A stretch of 24,290 nucleotides of DNA from Paulinella micropora (lineage: Eukaryota; Cercozoa; Imbricatea; Euglyphida), in NCBI GenBank assembly GCA_009731375.1, contig BJOX01000205.1:565494-589783 (forward strand), given 5' to 3'. Made by a program: the position numbers and the translations under genes. The notes beneath the pieces were generated by a model. That model ran no database searches. It was not told where the DNA came from and saw nothing but the letters and a program-made list of their open reading frames with translations. Shown here piece after piece: positions 11,099 to 20,140 of the stretch (position 1 is the stretch's first letter; each line of letters opens with the position of its first letter).

Positions 11099-13315
11099 AA
11101 GGCAAAGGCACCTTGCTGCGGTCCAATCGGAAGAGCTTGTCCTGCCAGGAAGTGAACTGCTCCGCCCAGTCTGCCTAGAAAAGCACATCAGCCACCTCGT
11201 CGCCTCTCTCCTCTTACTGGCTCGTCCTCCCCAATCCAACACAGGCAGGTCACATGTAGGTATGAGTGTATCCATGTATATATGTATGTGGACCACATGG
11301 AAGAGTAGGTAGATGCAGACAATGCGCCGCGACAAGTGCAAGTCCTTCCCCGTCCGGATGTCCTTGACCGTGTAGCCCTCCTTGGGCACACCCTACCAAC
11401 CAGCAGTGCCACTCTTGTCCACCCACCTCCTTCAGTCTAAGCCACTCGCTCAGCCAAGGTAGCCCGACAGCTCACAAGTGTGTCAACGATCTGCCGACCG
11501 AAGGCTTACATCTGTTTCACTTTTCACGCTGCCATTGTTACCTTGCCGTTCCTATCTTTACTTGCACATCTCTACACTGTACTGCCATCTTGCGCTTGCT
11601 GACTTTAGCCAAAGCGGTGGTGTCGACAACGGGGGGGAGGCGGGCATGATAGTGTATGTGTGTGGAAGGAGGAGGGGGGGAAGGAAAGTTGGGGGGGAAA
11701 GAGACCTTGAGCATGCAATCGCGAAAGGTCAGAGTCATGCGAGGCAGAGAGCACATGATATGCACTGCCACAGCCAGACCATACCCGTCAGACCTTGTGT
11801 CGTACACACACCTTCTCTCTGACCTGCCGATGAAGTTGTGCTAGCATCATAGAGTCGGATGTGTGCTGTGTCTATGAGTGTGTGATCACGCGTATTGCGG
11901 GGTGGGGCAGGTGGGCAGTGGCAAGACCCAGTTCTTCGGCCTCGGCGCCGATCCATTCCTTGAGGCGGCCGCGTTCCGCACCAGGCTCCAGTAGCGCCAG
12001 CCCCACCTAAAAATAATTGAAAATTGAACTTTTAATTCAATTATGAAGATACAGGAATGATGAGCACGTCATTTGAAAGCCCTTGTCTTTCTATCGATTC
12101 CATCATCATCGCCATACCCATGCTATTGATCGAGAAAAATGATATCAAAGTTGGCTGATTTTAACCAGCACCGGCATGCAGGCACACTATACCCAGACCC
12201 GCCGTCCGAGCTTCACTGGCTCAAACGCAGCGGCAGCAAACACACCCAACAGCCGCAACCTTACCGATTCGCTTCCAACTGTCATGCAACTTTGTAGACG
12301 TAGCATTACACACCAGTTGAGGCATATGCCGTATGTTATGAAATCATGCAATCAAGTACAACAAAGTATTAGCAGAAAAAAAGACCTTTGGCACAAAATA
12401 GGTAGTGTCATATATTACGTCTGTGGATGGTGGTTCTCACTTCGAATTGTGGCAGTATGCGTGCTGGTGTTTGTTTGCGAGGAGTGCAGGCAGGTTGAAG
12501 TACCCAGCTGTTGGAATAGGTGCTGTGAAACAGGCCCATTCGACAAATAGCCTCCGATTGCTGCACACACACAGCACACGTCCTTCCTTCGCAACGCAAC
12601 TCGAGAACAGAGGTCTAAAAGCCACAGAGAGCAAAAGAGCAGAGAGTGTGGCTTGCCTTCCAGGTAATTAGGATCTTCCAGACGTTTATCAGGTGTTGGC
12701 CGAAGGTGCCATGCTTATGCCAACACTACACACCGACAGCAAGCAAAAAGCTGTCCCAGAAATCGAGACAGGACACCAGCAACAGAGCGCTCGAGCACAG
12801 CCACCAACCCACTTGACCCATCGACAAAAGAAAGCAAAAACAACACATTCTAGTATATCTACAGCTAGCATGACTCCGGCTGGCTTTTCGATTGAGCCAT
12901 TTTACAGAGAACACAAGTTACTGAAGTCATGCAATATTTTCTGTTCAAGCGGTACAAGTGCAGGACAAAAAAACCACATATCTATGAAATAATGACCTTA
13001 GTTAGCTTTTATTTAGACTAATCCTACTCATACATTAAATAACAGTTCTCTTCCCCAAATAACAGAAATTTCAACATGATATCTATAGCTAGTTCCAACT
13101 ACCACCAATATCTGGCTTTGTTTCACTTCCTGTTGTGCTTTTGCTTTGTTCTCTACCTGGTCATTTTTCTTCTTTGAATTGCTGTTCATTATTTCCATGT
13201 TTGACATTTTTGTGGTAAACCAAGAAGAAGAAGAAGAAGAAGAAGAAGAAGAAGAAGAAGAAGAAGAAGAAGAAGAAGAAGAAGAAGACGAAGAAGAAGA
13301 AGAAGAAGAAGTAGC

Positions 13316-13356
<41 letters not shown>

Positions 13357-13586
13357 AAGAAGAAGAAGAAGAAGAAGAAGAAGATTTGAATTAGGAAGAA
13401 GAAGGAGAAGGAGAAGGAGAGGGAGAAGAAGAAGAAGAAGAAGAAGAAGAAGAAGAGGGTTAGGGTTAGGGTTAGGGTTAGGGTTAGAAGCAGGTCACCA
13501 TCTAGTTAATCAATAGCTCTTGAGCTAACGATTTGTATGGATGATCAGAGGTTACAAGTAAATTCATTAAATCGAAGGCCTAGACC

Positions 13587-13655
<69 letters not shown>

Positions 13656-13755
13656 TAGTATTTTAATAATTTGAGAAGCAGGTCACCATCTAGTTAAATC
13701 AATAGCTCTTGAGCTAACGATTTGTATGGATGATCAGAAGTTAAACTTAACTTCC

Positions 13756-13822
<67 letters not shown>

Positions 13823-15012
13823 TCTATATTAATATTTTAATACTTTAATATTTTAATATCTTATTATGTTAATAATTTGAGAAGAAGAAGAAGAAGAAGA
13901 AGAAGAAGAAAAAGAAGAAGAAGAAAAAGAAGAAGAAGAAGAAGAAGAAGAAGAAGAAGAAGAAGAAGAAGAAGAAGAAGAAGAAGAAGAAGAAGAAGAA
14001 GAAGAAGAAAACCAGCGCAACCCTGCAAACAAACGCGCAGTACACTATAGACCGCCTTATCAGGTACTTCCACGCAATAACCTAGTCCCGAACCCAACTA
14101 AAACCCAACATACGATTTTCCACAAGCATCCTTTTAACATCCACCTCGCAATGAACAGTCAGGTGATAGAGCAATGCCAACAATCTAAGCTTCTTGGTAT
14201 AGTCCTACACTGTAACCTAAAACACCACCACAAGTCCACAACATAATTACCAAAATCTACCCTATGATCCAAATCCTAGCTTATGCGAATAAGCTTCTGC
14301 TTACCCATACCTTAAAACAGCTCCATGTACACCCGCACCTTATATACAACATAAGTATGGGGCACGCAAGACAAAACCAAAAAATACATACAACCCCTCG
14401 TTAACATCCATAAACGCATAATACGCTTACTGCTACAAGCAGCCCCGCGCTCCCATACTGCGCCGTTACTGCATAAATTACAACTCCTAGACCTATATAA
14501 CCTTCATACATACAGAGTCTGCATTGAAACACACCCATATATACACTCACCAAAAATAAAACATCAACCTATGCACGATAATAATTACACTAGCATTAGC
14601 ACCACGCATACCCATCGAACCAGATACTCCCTTAAACGCAAACTATACATAGACAGAAACGATCCGCACTTCACGCAGACTAATGCTAAAATCTACAACA
14701 TGCTGCCCGATAATATTTTTCCAATAACCAAACTAAGCCAAGTTAAAAAAGAACTTTATTAATATATTTCGAGTCTGGCGCTGCGGGCCTGATTAGTTAA
14801 TAAATTTTTCCCCCCCACACTCGAAATATATTAATAACTACACCCCAGACACTGGTCACTGCCTCGATCAGCCATTTGCTTTAGGCAATAGCTGTTTGCA
14901 GTTACTCCATGAGTTATAATTGTACAATTATCTCTCTAAATAGAAAGAATCGAAGAAGAAGAGGAGGAGGAAGAAGAAGAAGAAGAAGAAGAAGAAGAAG
15001 AAAGAAGAAGAA

Positions 15013-15044
<32 letters not shown>

Positions 15045-15051
15045 AGAAGAA

Positions 15052-15086
<35 letters not shown>

Positions 15087-15120
15087 AGAAGAAGAAGACG
15101 AAGAAGAAGAAGAAGAAGAA

Positions 15121-15161
<41 letters not shown>

Positions 15162-15213
15162 GGAAGAGGAAGAAGAGGAAGAGGAAGAAGAGGAAGAGGA
15201 AGAAGAAGAAGAA

Positions 15214-15254
<41 letters not shown>

Positions 15255-15365
15255 GGAAGAAGAGGAAGAAGAGGAAGAAGAGGAAGAAGAGGAAGAAGAG
15301 GAAGAGGAAGAGGAAGAAGAAGAGAAGAAGAGAAGAGGAAGAGGAAGAAGAAGAAGAAGAAGAAG

Positions 15366-15416
<51 letters not shown>

Positions 15417-16305
15417 AGAAGAAGAAGAAGAGGAAGAGGAAGAAGAGGAAAAGAAGAGGAAAAGAAGAGGAAAAGAAGAGGAAAAGAGGAAAAGAAGAGG
15501 AAAAGAAGAGGAAAAGAAGAGGAAAAGAAGAGGAAAAGAAGAGGAAAAGAAGAGGAAAAGAGGAAAAGAAGAGGAAGAAGAGGAAGAAGAGGAAGAAGAG
15601 GAAGGAGAGGAAGGAGAGGAAGAAGAAGAAGAAGAAGAAGAAGAAGAAGAAGGGGAAGAAGAGGAGGGAAGGAGGGAGGAAGAAAGGAAGGAAGGAACGA
15701 AGGAAGGAAGGAAGGAAGGAAGAAGAAGAAGAAGAAGAAGAAGAAGAAGAAGAAGAAGAAGAAGAAGAAGAAGAAGAAGAAGAAGAAGAAGAAGAAGAAG
15801 AAGAAGAAGAAGAAGAAGAAGACGCAGAGCAATCAACAAGAACAACAACAACAACAACAACAGCAACAATAACAACAACAGCAGCAGCAGCAGCAACAAC
15901 AACAACAACAACAACACAAACAAACAAACAAACAAGCAAACAAACAAACAAACCAACCAACAAAATGCCATTACGTAACAGATCTACGTAAACGGAACAA
16001 AAATTATCCAACAAATAGTGCATGAGCGAAAATAGCTTAAAATGACATAGAAGGCTTTTTTTAAAAAGAAGGAAAGAGACCTGGTGAGCATCGAGGTCAG
16101 ATATAAGCTTCAACATGGAGGAAGCTTTCTTATCGATCATATCGTACTTATGGTCGATCAGATGCAGCAAATGCTCTGGGACAGCCACTGAGACACAGGC
16201 ACAAGTACTTGTTCAGCTGCATCATTGGAAACGGCCTTTTGCAGACAACTTACGAGTGCTGGGTGGTTGCATTGTCTTTTGCTTTTTCGACGCCGGTTCT
16301 GCCAT
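6556..16305 (-). CDS. proposed 15-exon gene for a TPR-containing protein (291 aa)
   Basis: Proposed joins (minus strand, 5' to 3'): 16305-16254, 16175-16081, 12713-12684, 12006-11928, 11764-11706, 11392-11297, 11174-11112, 10729-10688, 10212-10174, 9918-9832, 9465-9424, 8940-8890, 7704-7666, 7442-7422, 6636-6556. They total 876 nt, an ATG-to-TGA frame of 292 codons. Every intron is GT-AG; all are phase 0 except introns 1 and 4 (phase 1), and the phases agree at every join. The C-terminal exons join into TPR-like helix pairs at about residues 199-232 and 233-265 ([33 protein letters not shown]), a motif recovered only after removing two introns, which supports the model. The N-terminus has a basic patch (ASKKQK); the middle is helical and unrecognised. 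TPRs bind protein partners; the specific role is unknown. Exons 1, 3, 5, 9, 14 and 15 are the least certain. Confidence 0.55.
6637..7421. repeat. intron 14 of the TPR gene: CA, poly-G, gap, poly-A, GATA-type, TA and GA arrays
   Basis: (CA)n at 6644-6682, GT/G-rich to 6900, 150-base gap 6901-7050, A run 7053-7075, GATA/GGTA/TATG arrays 7076-7234, TA 7235-7288, GA 7289-7397. The gap sits between a poly-G and a poly-A run. Confidence 0.9.
7422..7442 (-). CDS. TPR gene exon 14 (micro-exon)
   Basis: Acceptor GGCCTAG, then ACEKAMH and donor GTGTTC. It completes TPR helix B. An alternative donor at 7405 would add five residues but gives phase 1, which does not fit exon 15. Confidence 0.5.
7666..7704 (-). 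CDS. TPR gene exon 13
   Basis: Acceptor GTGGCAG, then 13 codons, [13 protein letters not shown], and donor GTCCAC. It supplies the end of TPR helix A, the turn and the start of helix B; compare the family pattern VYxRxGRWDEAxxA. Confidence 0.7.
7741..7987. repeat. GATA/GGTA/GACA compound microsatellite
   Basis: Tetranucleotide array with block changes between GATA, GGTA and GACA, inside intron 12 of the TPR gene. Read on the minus strand it gives meaningless Leu-Ser-Ile-Tyr frames. Confidence 0.95.
8118..8164. repeat. GATA microsatellite
   Basis: A second GATA array in the same intron, following unique sequence 7988-8117. Confidence 0.95.
8165..8491. other. unique intronic block ending in a GATA tail
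   Basis: About 330 bases of non-repetitive sequence with a C-rich/G-rich palindromic patch (CCCCCCTAGCGGGGG near 8266-8281). No reading frame is convincing. It ends abruptly in a GATA array, as a short retroposon with a simple-repeat tail would; that is inference. Confidence 0.35.
8492..8644. repeat. GATA/GGAT microsatellite
   Basis: About 150 bases of GATA with a central GGAT block. Confidence 0.95.
8890..8940 (-). CDS. TPR gene exon 12
   Basis: Acceptor GTGTGCAG, then 17 codons, [17 protein letters not shown], and donor GTCGCA. This is helix A of a TPR, starting at the usual Asn-Pro. Confidence 0.7.
9310..9390. repeat. GT, GA and poly-G tract
   Basis: GT then GA repeats, then about 33 G, ending 34 bases before exon 11 of the TPR gene. 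Confidence 0.9.
9424..9465 (-). CDS. TPR gene exon 11
   Basis: Acceptor GATGCAG, then 14 codons, [14 protein letters not shown], and donor GTCTCC. A typical amphipathic second TPR helix. Confidence 0.6.
9513..9605. repeat. GT and GA microsatellite
   Basis: GT followed by about 60 bases of GA in intron 10 of the TPR gene. Confidence 0.95.
9832..9918 (-). CDS. TPR gene exon 10
   Basis: Acceptor GTGTGCAG, then 29 codons ([15 protein letters not shown], then [14 protein letters not shown]) and donor GTGTCC. The second half forms the first helix of a TPR-like pair completed by exon 11. Confidence 0.6.
10000..10163. repeat. CTA/CTG trinucleotide array
   Basis: About 160 bases of CTA with a central CTG block, ending about 10 bases from exon 9 of the TPR gene. 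Confidence 0.95.
10174..10212 (-). CDS. TPR gene exon 9
   Basis: Acceptor GTGCAAG, then 13 codons, [13 protein letters not shown], and donor GTCCGC. The acceptor is an AAG and lacks a clear pyrimidine tract, so the left boundary may differ. Confidence 0.45.
10688..10729 (-). CDS. TPR gene exon 8
   Basis: Acceptor TCCTTGCAG, then 14 codons, [14 protein letters not shown], and donor GTCCGC. Phase 0 on both sides. Confidence 0.55.
10782..10866. repeat. TATG/TGTG microsatellite
   Basis: Tetranucleotide array in intron 7 of the TPR gene. Confidence 0.95.
10993..11097. repeat. poly-G tract with embedded gap
   Basis: About 90 G with a 10-N gap at 11020-11029. It abuts exon 7 of the TPR gene (11112), so the intron's real length is unknown. 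Confidence 0.9.
11112..11174 (-). CDS. TPR gene exon 7
   Basis: Acceptor CTTTTCTAG, then 21 codons ([19 protein letters not shown]...) and donor GTGCCT. Aromatic/charged helical pattern. The 3' side runs straight into a poly-G tract with an assembly gap. Confidence 0.65.
11297..11392 (-). CDS. TPR gene exon 6
   Basis: Acceptor TTGGTAG, then exactly 32 codons ([18 protein letters not shown], then [14 protein letters not shown]) and donor GTGGTC. Mixed codon use and a natural amino-acid mix support a real exon. Confidence 0.6.
11706..11764 (-). CDS. TPR gene exon 5
   Basis: Acceptor GTGGCAG, completion of a split codon, then [19 protein letters not shown] and donor GTCTCT. Its phase fits exons 4 and 6, but composition alone does not prove coding. 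Confidence 0.4.
11928..12006 (-). CDS. TPR gene exon 4
   Basis: Acceptor TTTTTAG, then 26 codons ([20 protein letters not shown]...) rich in Leu, Glu and Ala, predicted helical. Donor GTCTTG leaves phase 1. G/C-rich coding composition stands out from the AT-rich DNA around it. Confidence 0.6.
12007..12683. other. intron 3 of the TPR gene, no further gene seen
   Basis: Non-repetitive, moderately AT-rich. Open frames on the plus strand (12176-12550 and 12405-12671) lack start context and coding-like composition. Confidence 0.4.
12684..12713 (-). CDS. TPR gene exon 3 (micro-exon)
   Basis: Ten codons, [10 protein letters not shown], between acceptor ATAAG and donor GTCTGG. Phase 0 on both sides. 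The peptide is amphipathic and runs on naturally into exon 4 ([13 protein letters not shown]). A 30-nt exon with an AAG acceptor is weak evidence alone. Confidence 0.35.
13220..13456. repeat. GAA/GTA trinucleotide arrays
   Basis: GAA (13222-13312), GTA (13313-13355), GAA (13356-13383), then GAA/GGAGAA to 13456, leading directly into TTAGGG repeats. Confidence 0.95.
13457..13487 (+). repeat. interstitial telomere-type (TTAGGG) array
   Basis: GGG, four exact TTAGGG units and TTAG: 31 bases of the metazoan-type telomere repeat between a GAA array and a duplicated unique unit. Too short and internal to be a chromosome end here. Confidence 0.9.
13486..13552 (+). repeat. direct repeat copy a (about 67 bp)
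   Basis: Begins AGAAGCAGGTCACCATCTAG. Contains a hairpin TAGCTC-TT-GAGCTA and is followed, after 35 unique bases, by a TAG array. Matches copy b with few differences. Confidence 0.9.
13586..13821. repeat. two TAG/GTA arrays around repeat copy b
   Basis: TAG arrays at 13586-13660 and 13756-13821. Confidence 0.95.
13674..13740 (+). repeat. direct repeat copy b (about 67 bp)
   Basis: Second copy of the 13486 unit, also followed shortly by a TAG array (13756-13821). The pairing of a unique unit with the same trinucleotide array implies that both were copied together. Confidence 0.9.
13879..14009. repeat. GAA array
   Basis: About 130 bases of GAA with two AAA interruptions, directly before the LINE relic. 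Confidence 0.95.
14100..14762 (+). pseudogene. non-LTR retrotransposon (LINE) relic, C-terminal end of reverse transcriptase ORF
   Basis: Plus-strand fragments in shifting frames match the end of CR1/L2/Jockey-type RT proteins in order. 14152-14245 gives [17 protein letters not shown] (the LLGV-LD-NL motif); near 14372-14420 comes [20 protein letters not shown]; near 14450-14510 comes [17 protein letters not shown]; and 14685-14762 gives [12 protein letters not shown]...SQVKKELY, then TAA, matching the terminal W-N-SLP...FK--LK motif. The catalytic part is missing, as in a 5'-truncated copy. Stops and frame changes mark it as dead. It lies in intron 2 of the TPR gene, opposite in sense to that gene. 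Confidence 0.7.
14756..14837. repeat. 19-bp perfect inverted repeat at the LINE 3' end
   Basis: Left arm 14756-14774 (TTATTAATATATTTCGAGT) and right arm 14819-14837 are exact reverse complements separated by 44 bases. The left arm overlaps the stop codon of the LINE frame. It would form a strong hairpin in RNA. Confidence 0.9.
14941..15832. repeat. about 0.9 kb purine (GAA/GGA) tract
   Basis: Almost only A and G on the plus strand, in GAA, GGAAGA, GGAAAAGA and GGAA blocks, with a handful of C interruptions. It gives long meaningless Lys/Arg/Glu frames on one strand and Ser/Leu/Phe frames on the other. Confidence 0.97.
15838..15964. repeat. AAC, CAG and AAAC arrays
   Basis: AAC with a short GCA block, then AAAC units, continuing from the purine tract. 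Confidence 0.95.
16081..16175 (-). CDS. TPR gene exon 2
   Basis: Acceptor CCCAG, then 31 full codons of a helical, Lys/Asp/His/Leu-rich peptide ([19 protein letters not shown]...), ending CACCAG before donor GTCTCT. An alternative shorter exon would start at 16146 after AAG. Confidence 0.6.
16155..16275. repeat. dispersed segment, copy 1 (intron 1 of the TPR gene and its flanks)
   Basis: Shares GATGCAGCAAA, CCACTGAGACA, CAGCTGCATCA and GAGTGCTG, in order, with 22905-23040, roughly two-thirds identical by eye. It covers the whole 78-nt proposed intron 1 and a few bases of each flanking exon. Confidence 0.75.
16254..16305 (-). CDS. TPR gene exon 1 (start codon)
   Basis: ATG followed by 16 more codons ([13 protein letters not shown]...) and a donor GTAAGT, the only canonical donor in this gene. 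It ends in phase 1, matching exon 2. Its 3' end lies inside the segment shared with the ankyrin gene's intron 3, which lowers certainty. Confidence 0.45.
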
Positions 16306-17562
<1,257 letters not shown>

Positions 17563-18019
17563 CTGGAGACGGTCTCTGCCACTGGCAACTCAGCCTAGGG
17601 CTCAGATCTAACTATCTCCTACAGTGACGATTTTGTGTCCGCCGTTAATCGCGCGCAGCGCAAGGCCTAAACAGGCAACCAACTCCTGACCATGGCTGAT
17701 GAAGTCGGGGCGTGATGCAAAGGGTTGATGAAGTCGGGGTTGTAGAAAGGTAACTCACAACGAGCGTGAACTCCTGAAACCTCGACTTGCTCATGGCATC
17801 ATCTCCTTAGGGCACGCGCTCCTGGGGAGTGTTCTAGTGTTGTACCGTATAGTTCAAAAGGGCTCGGCTACCTTTCGGCTTGAACTGGGCACAGACACCA
17901 ACCACAGCGAGACAGTGGTTGGTGTGCAGCGTGGCCGGTGCTGAAAGTTCTTGTCCGGGGGTAGTATAGGAGGCCATGGCTTTTCAAGCTAAGCCACGCC
18001 CGTAGATTAAACATTAAAC
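17563..18019. other. unique block between tetranucleotide arrays
   Basis: About 457 bases containing a short near-tandem (GATGAAGTCGGGG at 17699-17711 and 17727-17739) and inverted CCAACCAC / GTGGTTGG motifs at about 17899-17923. No gene recognised. Confidence 0.4.
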
Positions 18020-18085
18020 ATATCTACCTATCTATCTATCTATCTATCTATCCATCTATCCATCCATCCATCCATCCATCCATCC

Positions 18086-18149
<64 letters not shown>

Positions 18150-18175
18150 GTCCGTCCGTCCGTCAGACTTCCGTC

Positions 18176-18237
<62 letters not shown>

Positions 18238-18345
18238 GTCTGTCTAACATACCTATCTACCTATCTATCTATCTATCTGTCTGTCTAACATATCTATCTA
18301 CCTATCTATCTATCTATCTATCTATCTACCTACCTACCTACCTAC

Positions 18346-18397
<52 letters not shown>

Positions 18398-18436
18398 TTA
18401 CCTACTTACCTACCTACCTACCTGTCTATCTACCTT

Positions 18437-18527
<91 letters not shown>

Positions 18528-18621
18528 CATCCATCCCATCCATCCCATCAATCCCATCCATCCATCCATCCATAGATAGATAGATAGATGGATAGTTAGA
18601 TAGATAGATAGATAGATAGAG

Positions 18622-18658
<37 letters not shown>

Positions 18659-18667
18659 CTAGCTAGC

Positions 18668-18708
<41 letters not shown>

Positions 18709-18835
18709 GGATAGATGGATGGATGGATGGATAGATGGATGGATAGATGGATAGATAGACAGATAGATAGATAGATAGATAGTTAGATAGATAGATAGAT
18801 AGATAGGTAGATAGGTAGATAGGTAGGTAGATAGG

Positions 18836-18874
<39 letters not shown>

Positions 18875-18929
18875 GTAGGTAGATAGATAGGTAGATAGGT
18901 AGACAGACAGACAGATAGATAGATAGATG
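18020..18929. repeat. ATCT array facing a GATA array (large foldback)
   Basis: ATCT-type repeats run from 18020 to about 18572 and switch to GATA-type repeats to 18929. The halves are reverse complements in kind and could fold on each other. The switch occurs at CCATCCATCCATAGATAGAT. Confidence 0.95.
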
Positions 18930-19071
18930 AGATATCGACTAATGTCAGAAAAAAGCTGCTTCTGATTTCGTCAACCAAGGAAGTCTGTGGGTAAAGTATT
19001 AACCCGATGCCCAGCTAAGCCGTGATGTTTGCACGGAAGGGACTGATACAGGCGATACCAAAGCTCCCTAG
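18930..19071 (-). repeat. repeated element, copy 2 (cut by a gap)
   Basis: Reverse complement of 17300-17441 with a few changes, tail towards the GATA array, then a gap 19072-19297. Confidence 0.9.
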
Positions 19072-19401
19072 NNNNNNNNNNNNNNNNNNNNNNNNNNNNN
19101 NNNNNNNNNNNNNNNNNNNNNNNNNNNNNNNNNNNNNNNNNNNNNNNNNNNNNNNNNNNNNNNNNNNNNNNNNNNNNNNNNNNNNNNNNNNNNNNNNNNN
19201 NNNNNNNNNNNNNNNNNNNNNNNNNNNNNNNNNNNNNNNNNNNNNNNNNNNNNNNNNNNNNNNNNNNNNNNNNNNNNNNNNNNNNNNNNNNNNNNNNGTC
19301 GACAGATGGCACCCATTTCAAAAAACCAAGCCCAAGGGAGGGCTAGTGACACCTCAAGTGGCCTTGGTTCACTCCGTGGAGTAAGTGATGAGATCAACTG
19401 A

Positions 19402-19630
19402 TGAGATATCGACTAATTTCAGAAAAAAGGAGCTTCTGATTTCGTCAACCAAGGAAGTCTGTGGGTAAAGTATTAACCCGATGCCCAGCTAAGCCGTGAT
19501 GTTTGCACGGAAGGGACTGATACAGGCGATACCAAAGCTCCCTAGTACCAGGCGGGGCCAGGGCTCGTTCCATAAGCGCCCCTTGCAGAACGAGCTCCCA
19601 CCTCCATTACAGAGGACCCAGTAAGCAGAT
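19402..19630 (-). repeat. repeated element, copy 3 (truncated)
   Basis: Reverse complement of about 17215-17441. It is cut at CAGATG and followed by GATA repeats, lacking the first 155 bases of copy 1. Confidence 0.9.
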
Positions 19631-19634
19631 GTTC

Positions 19635-19771
<137 letters not shown>

Positions 19772-19886
19772 GATGGGGGGGTGCCGGGCAGGGAGGACGA
19801 GGAAAAGAAGCAAGAAAGGGAGGGGGCAGAAGAGAGGCAAGTGGCGGTTGCAGAAGTCGTCCGTGCTGTTGCTGCTTGATGCAGCA

Positions 19887-19970
19887 ATGACGAGCGCTGA
19901 CATGGGTGAAGCGCTGGGCAACGCCGCCTTCAAAGGCGACGTCAAGGCGTGCCGCGACTTGTTGGAACAG
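19887..19970 (+). CDS. ankyrin-PDZ gene exon 1
   Basis: ATG with G at -3; 28 codons (MTSADMGEALGNAAFKGDV...) ending GAACAG before donor GTCCCC. Phase 0. It is the first helix pair of ankyrin repeat 1. Confidence 0.85.
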
Positions 19971-20102
19971 GTCCCCCGCCAACGTCCTCACTGCCCTTCA
20001 AAGACCTATTCAAACAATTTCTTATTATTATCATTAGTATTATCCCTGAAAGGTGTTGGGAGTAGGGGATGGGGGGTTTGGGAGAAGGGGGAAAATGGAA
20101 AT

Positions 20103-20140
<38 letters not shown>

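Noticed and set aside
12176-12671. Plus-strand protein of 124 or 88 codons
   Set aside because: No family resemblance, no splice context, and the sequence lies in the proposed intron 3 of the minus-strand gene.
13457-13487. Chromosome end
   Set aside because: Only four full units, with unique sequence and genes on both sides.
12006-16081. Sorting-nexin BAR-like domain in the N-terminal half of the TPR protein
   Set aside because: Residues around [15 protein letters not shown] recall the BAR entry helix of SNX proteins, but the following exons do not continue the pattern.
14909-16188. Very long open frames rich in Lys/Arg/Glu (plus) or Ser/Leu/Phe (minus), up to 424 codons
   Set aside because: They are translations of a purine repeat in which stops cannot easily arise; there is no protein-like composition.
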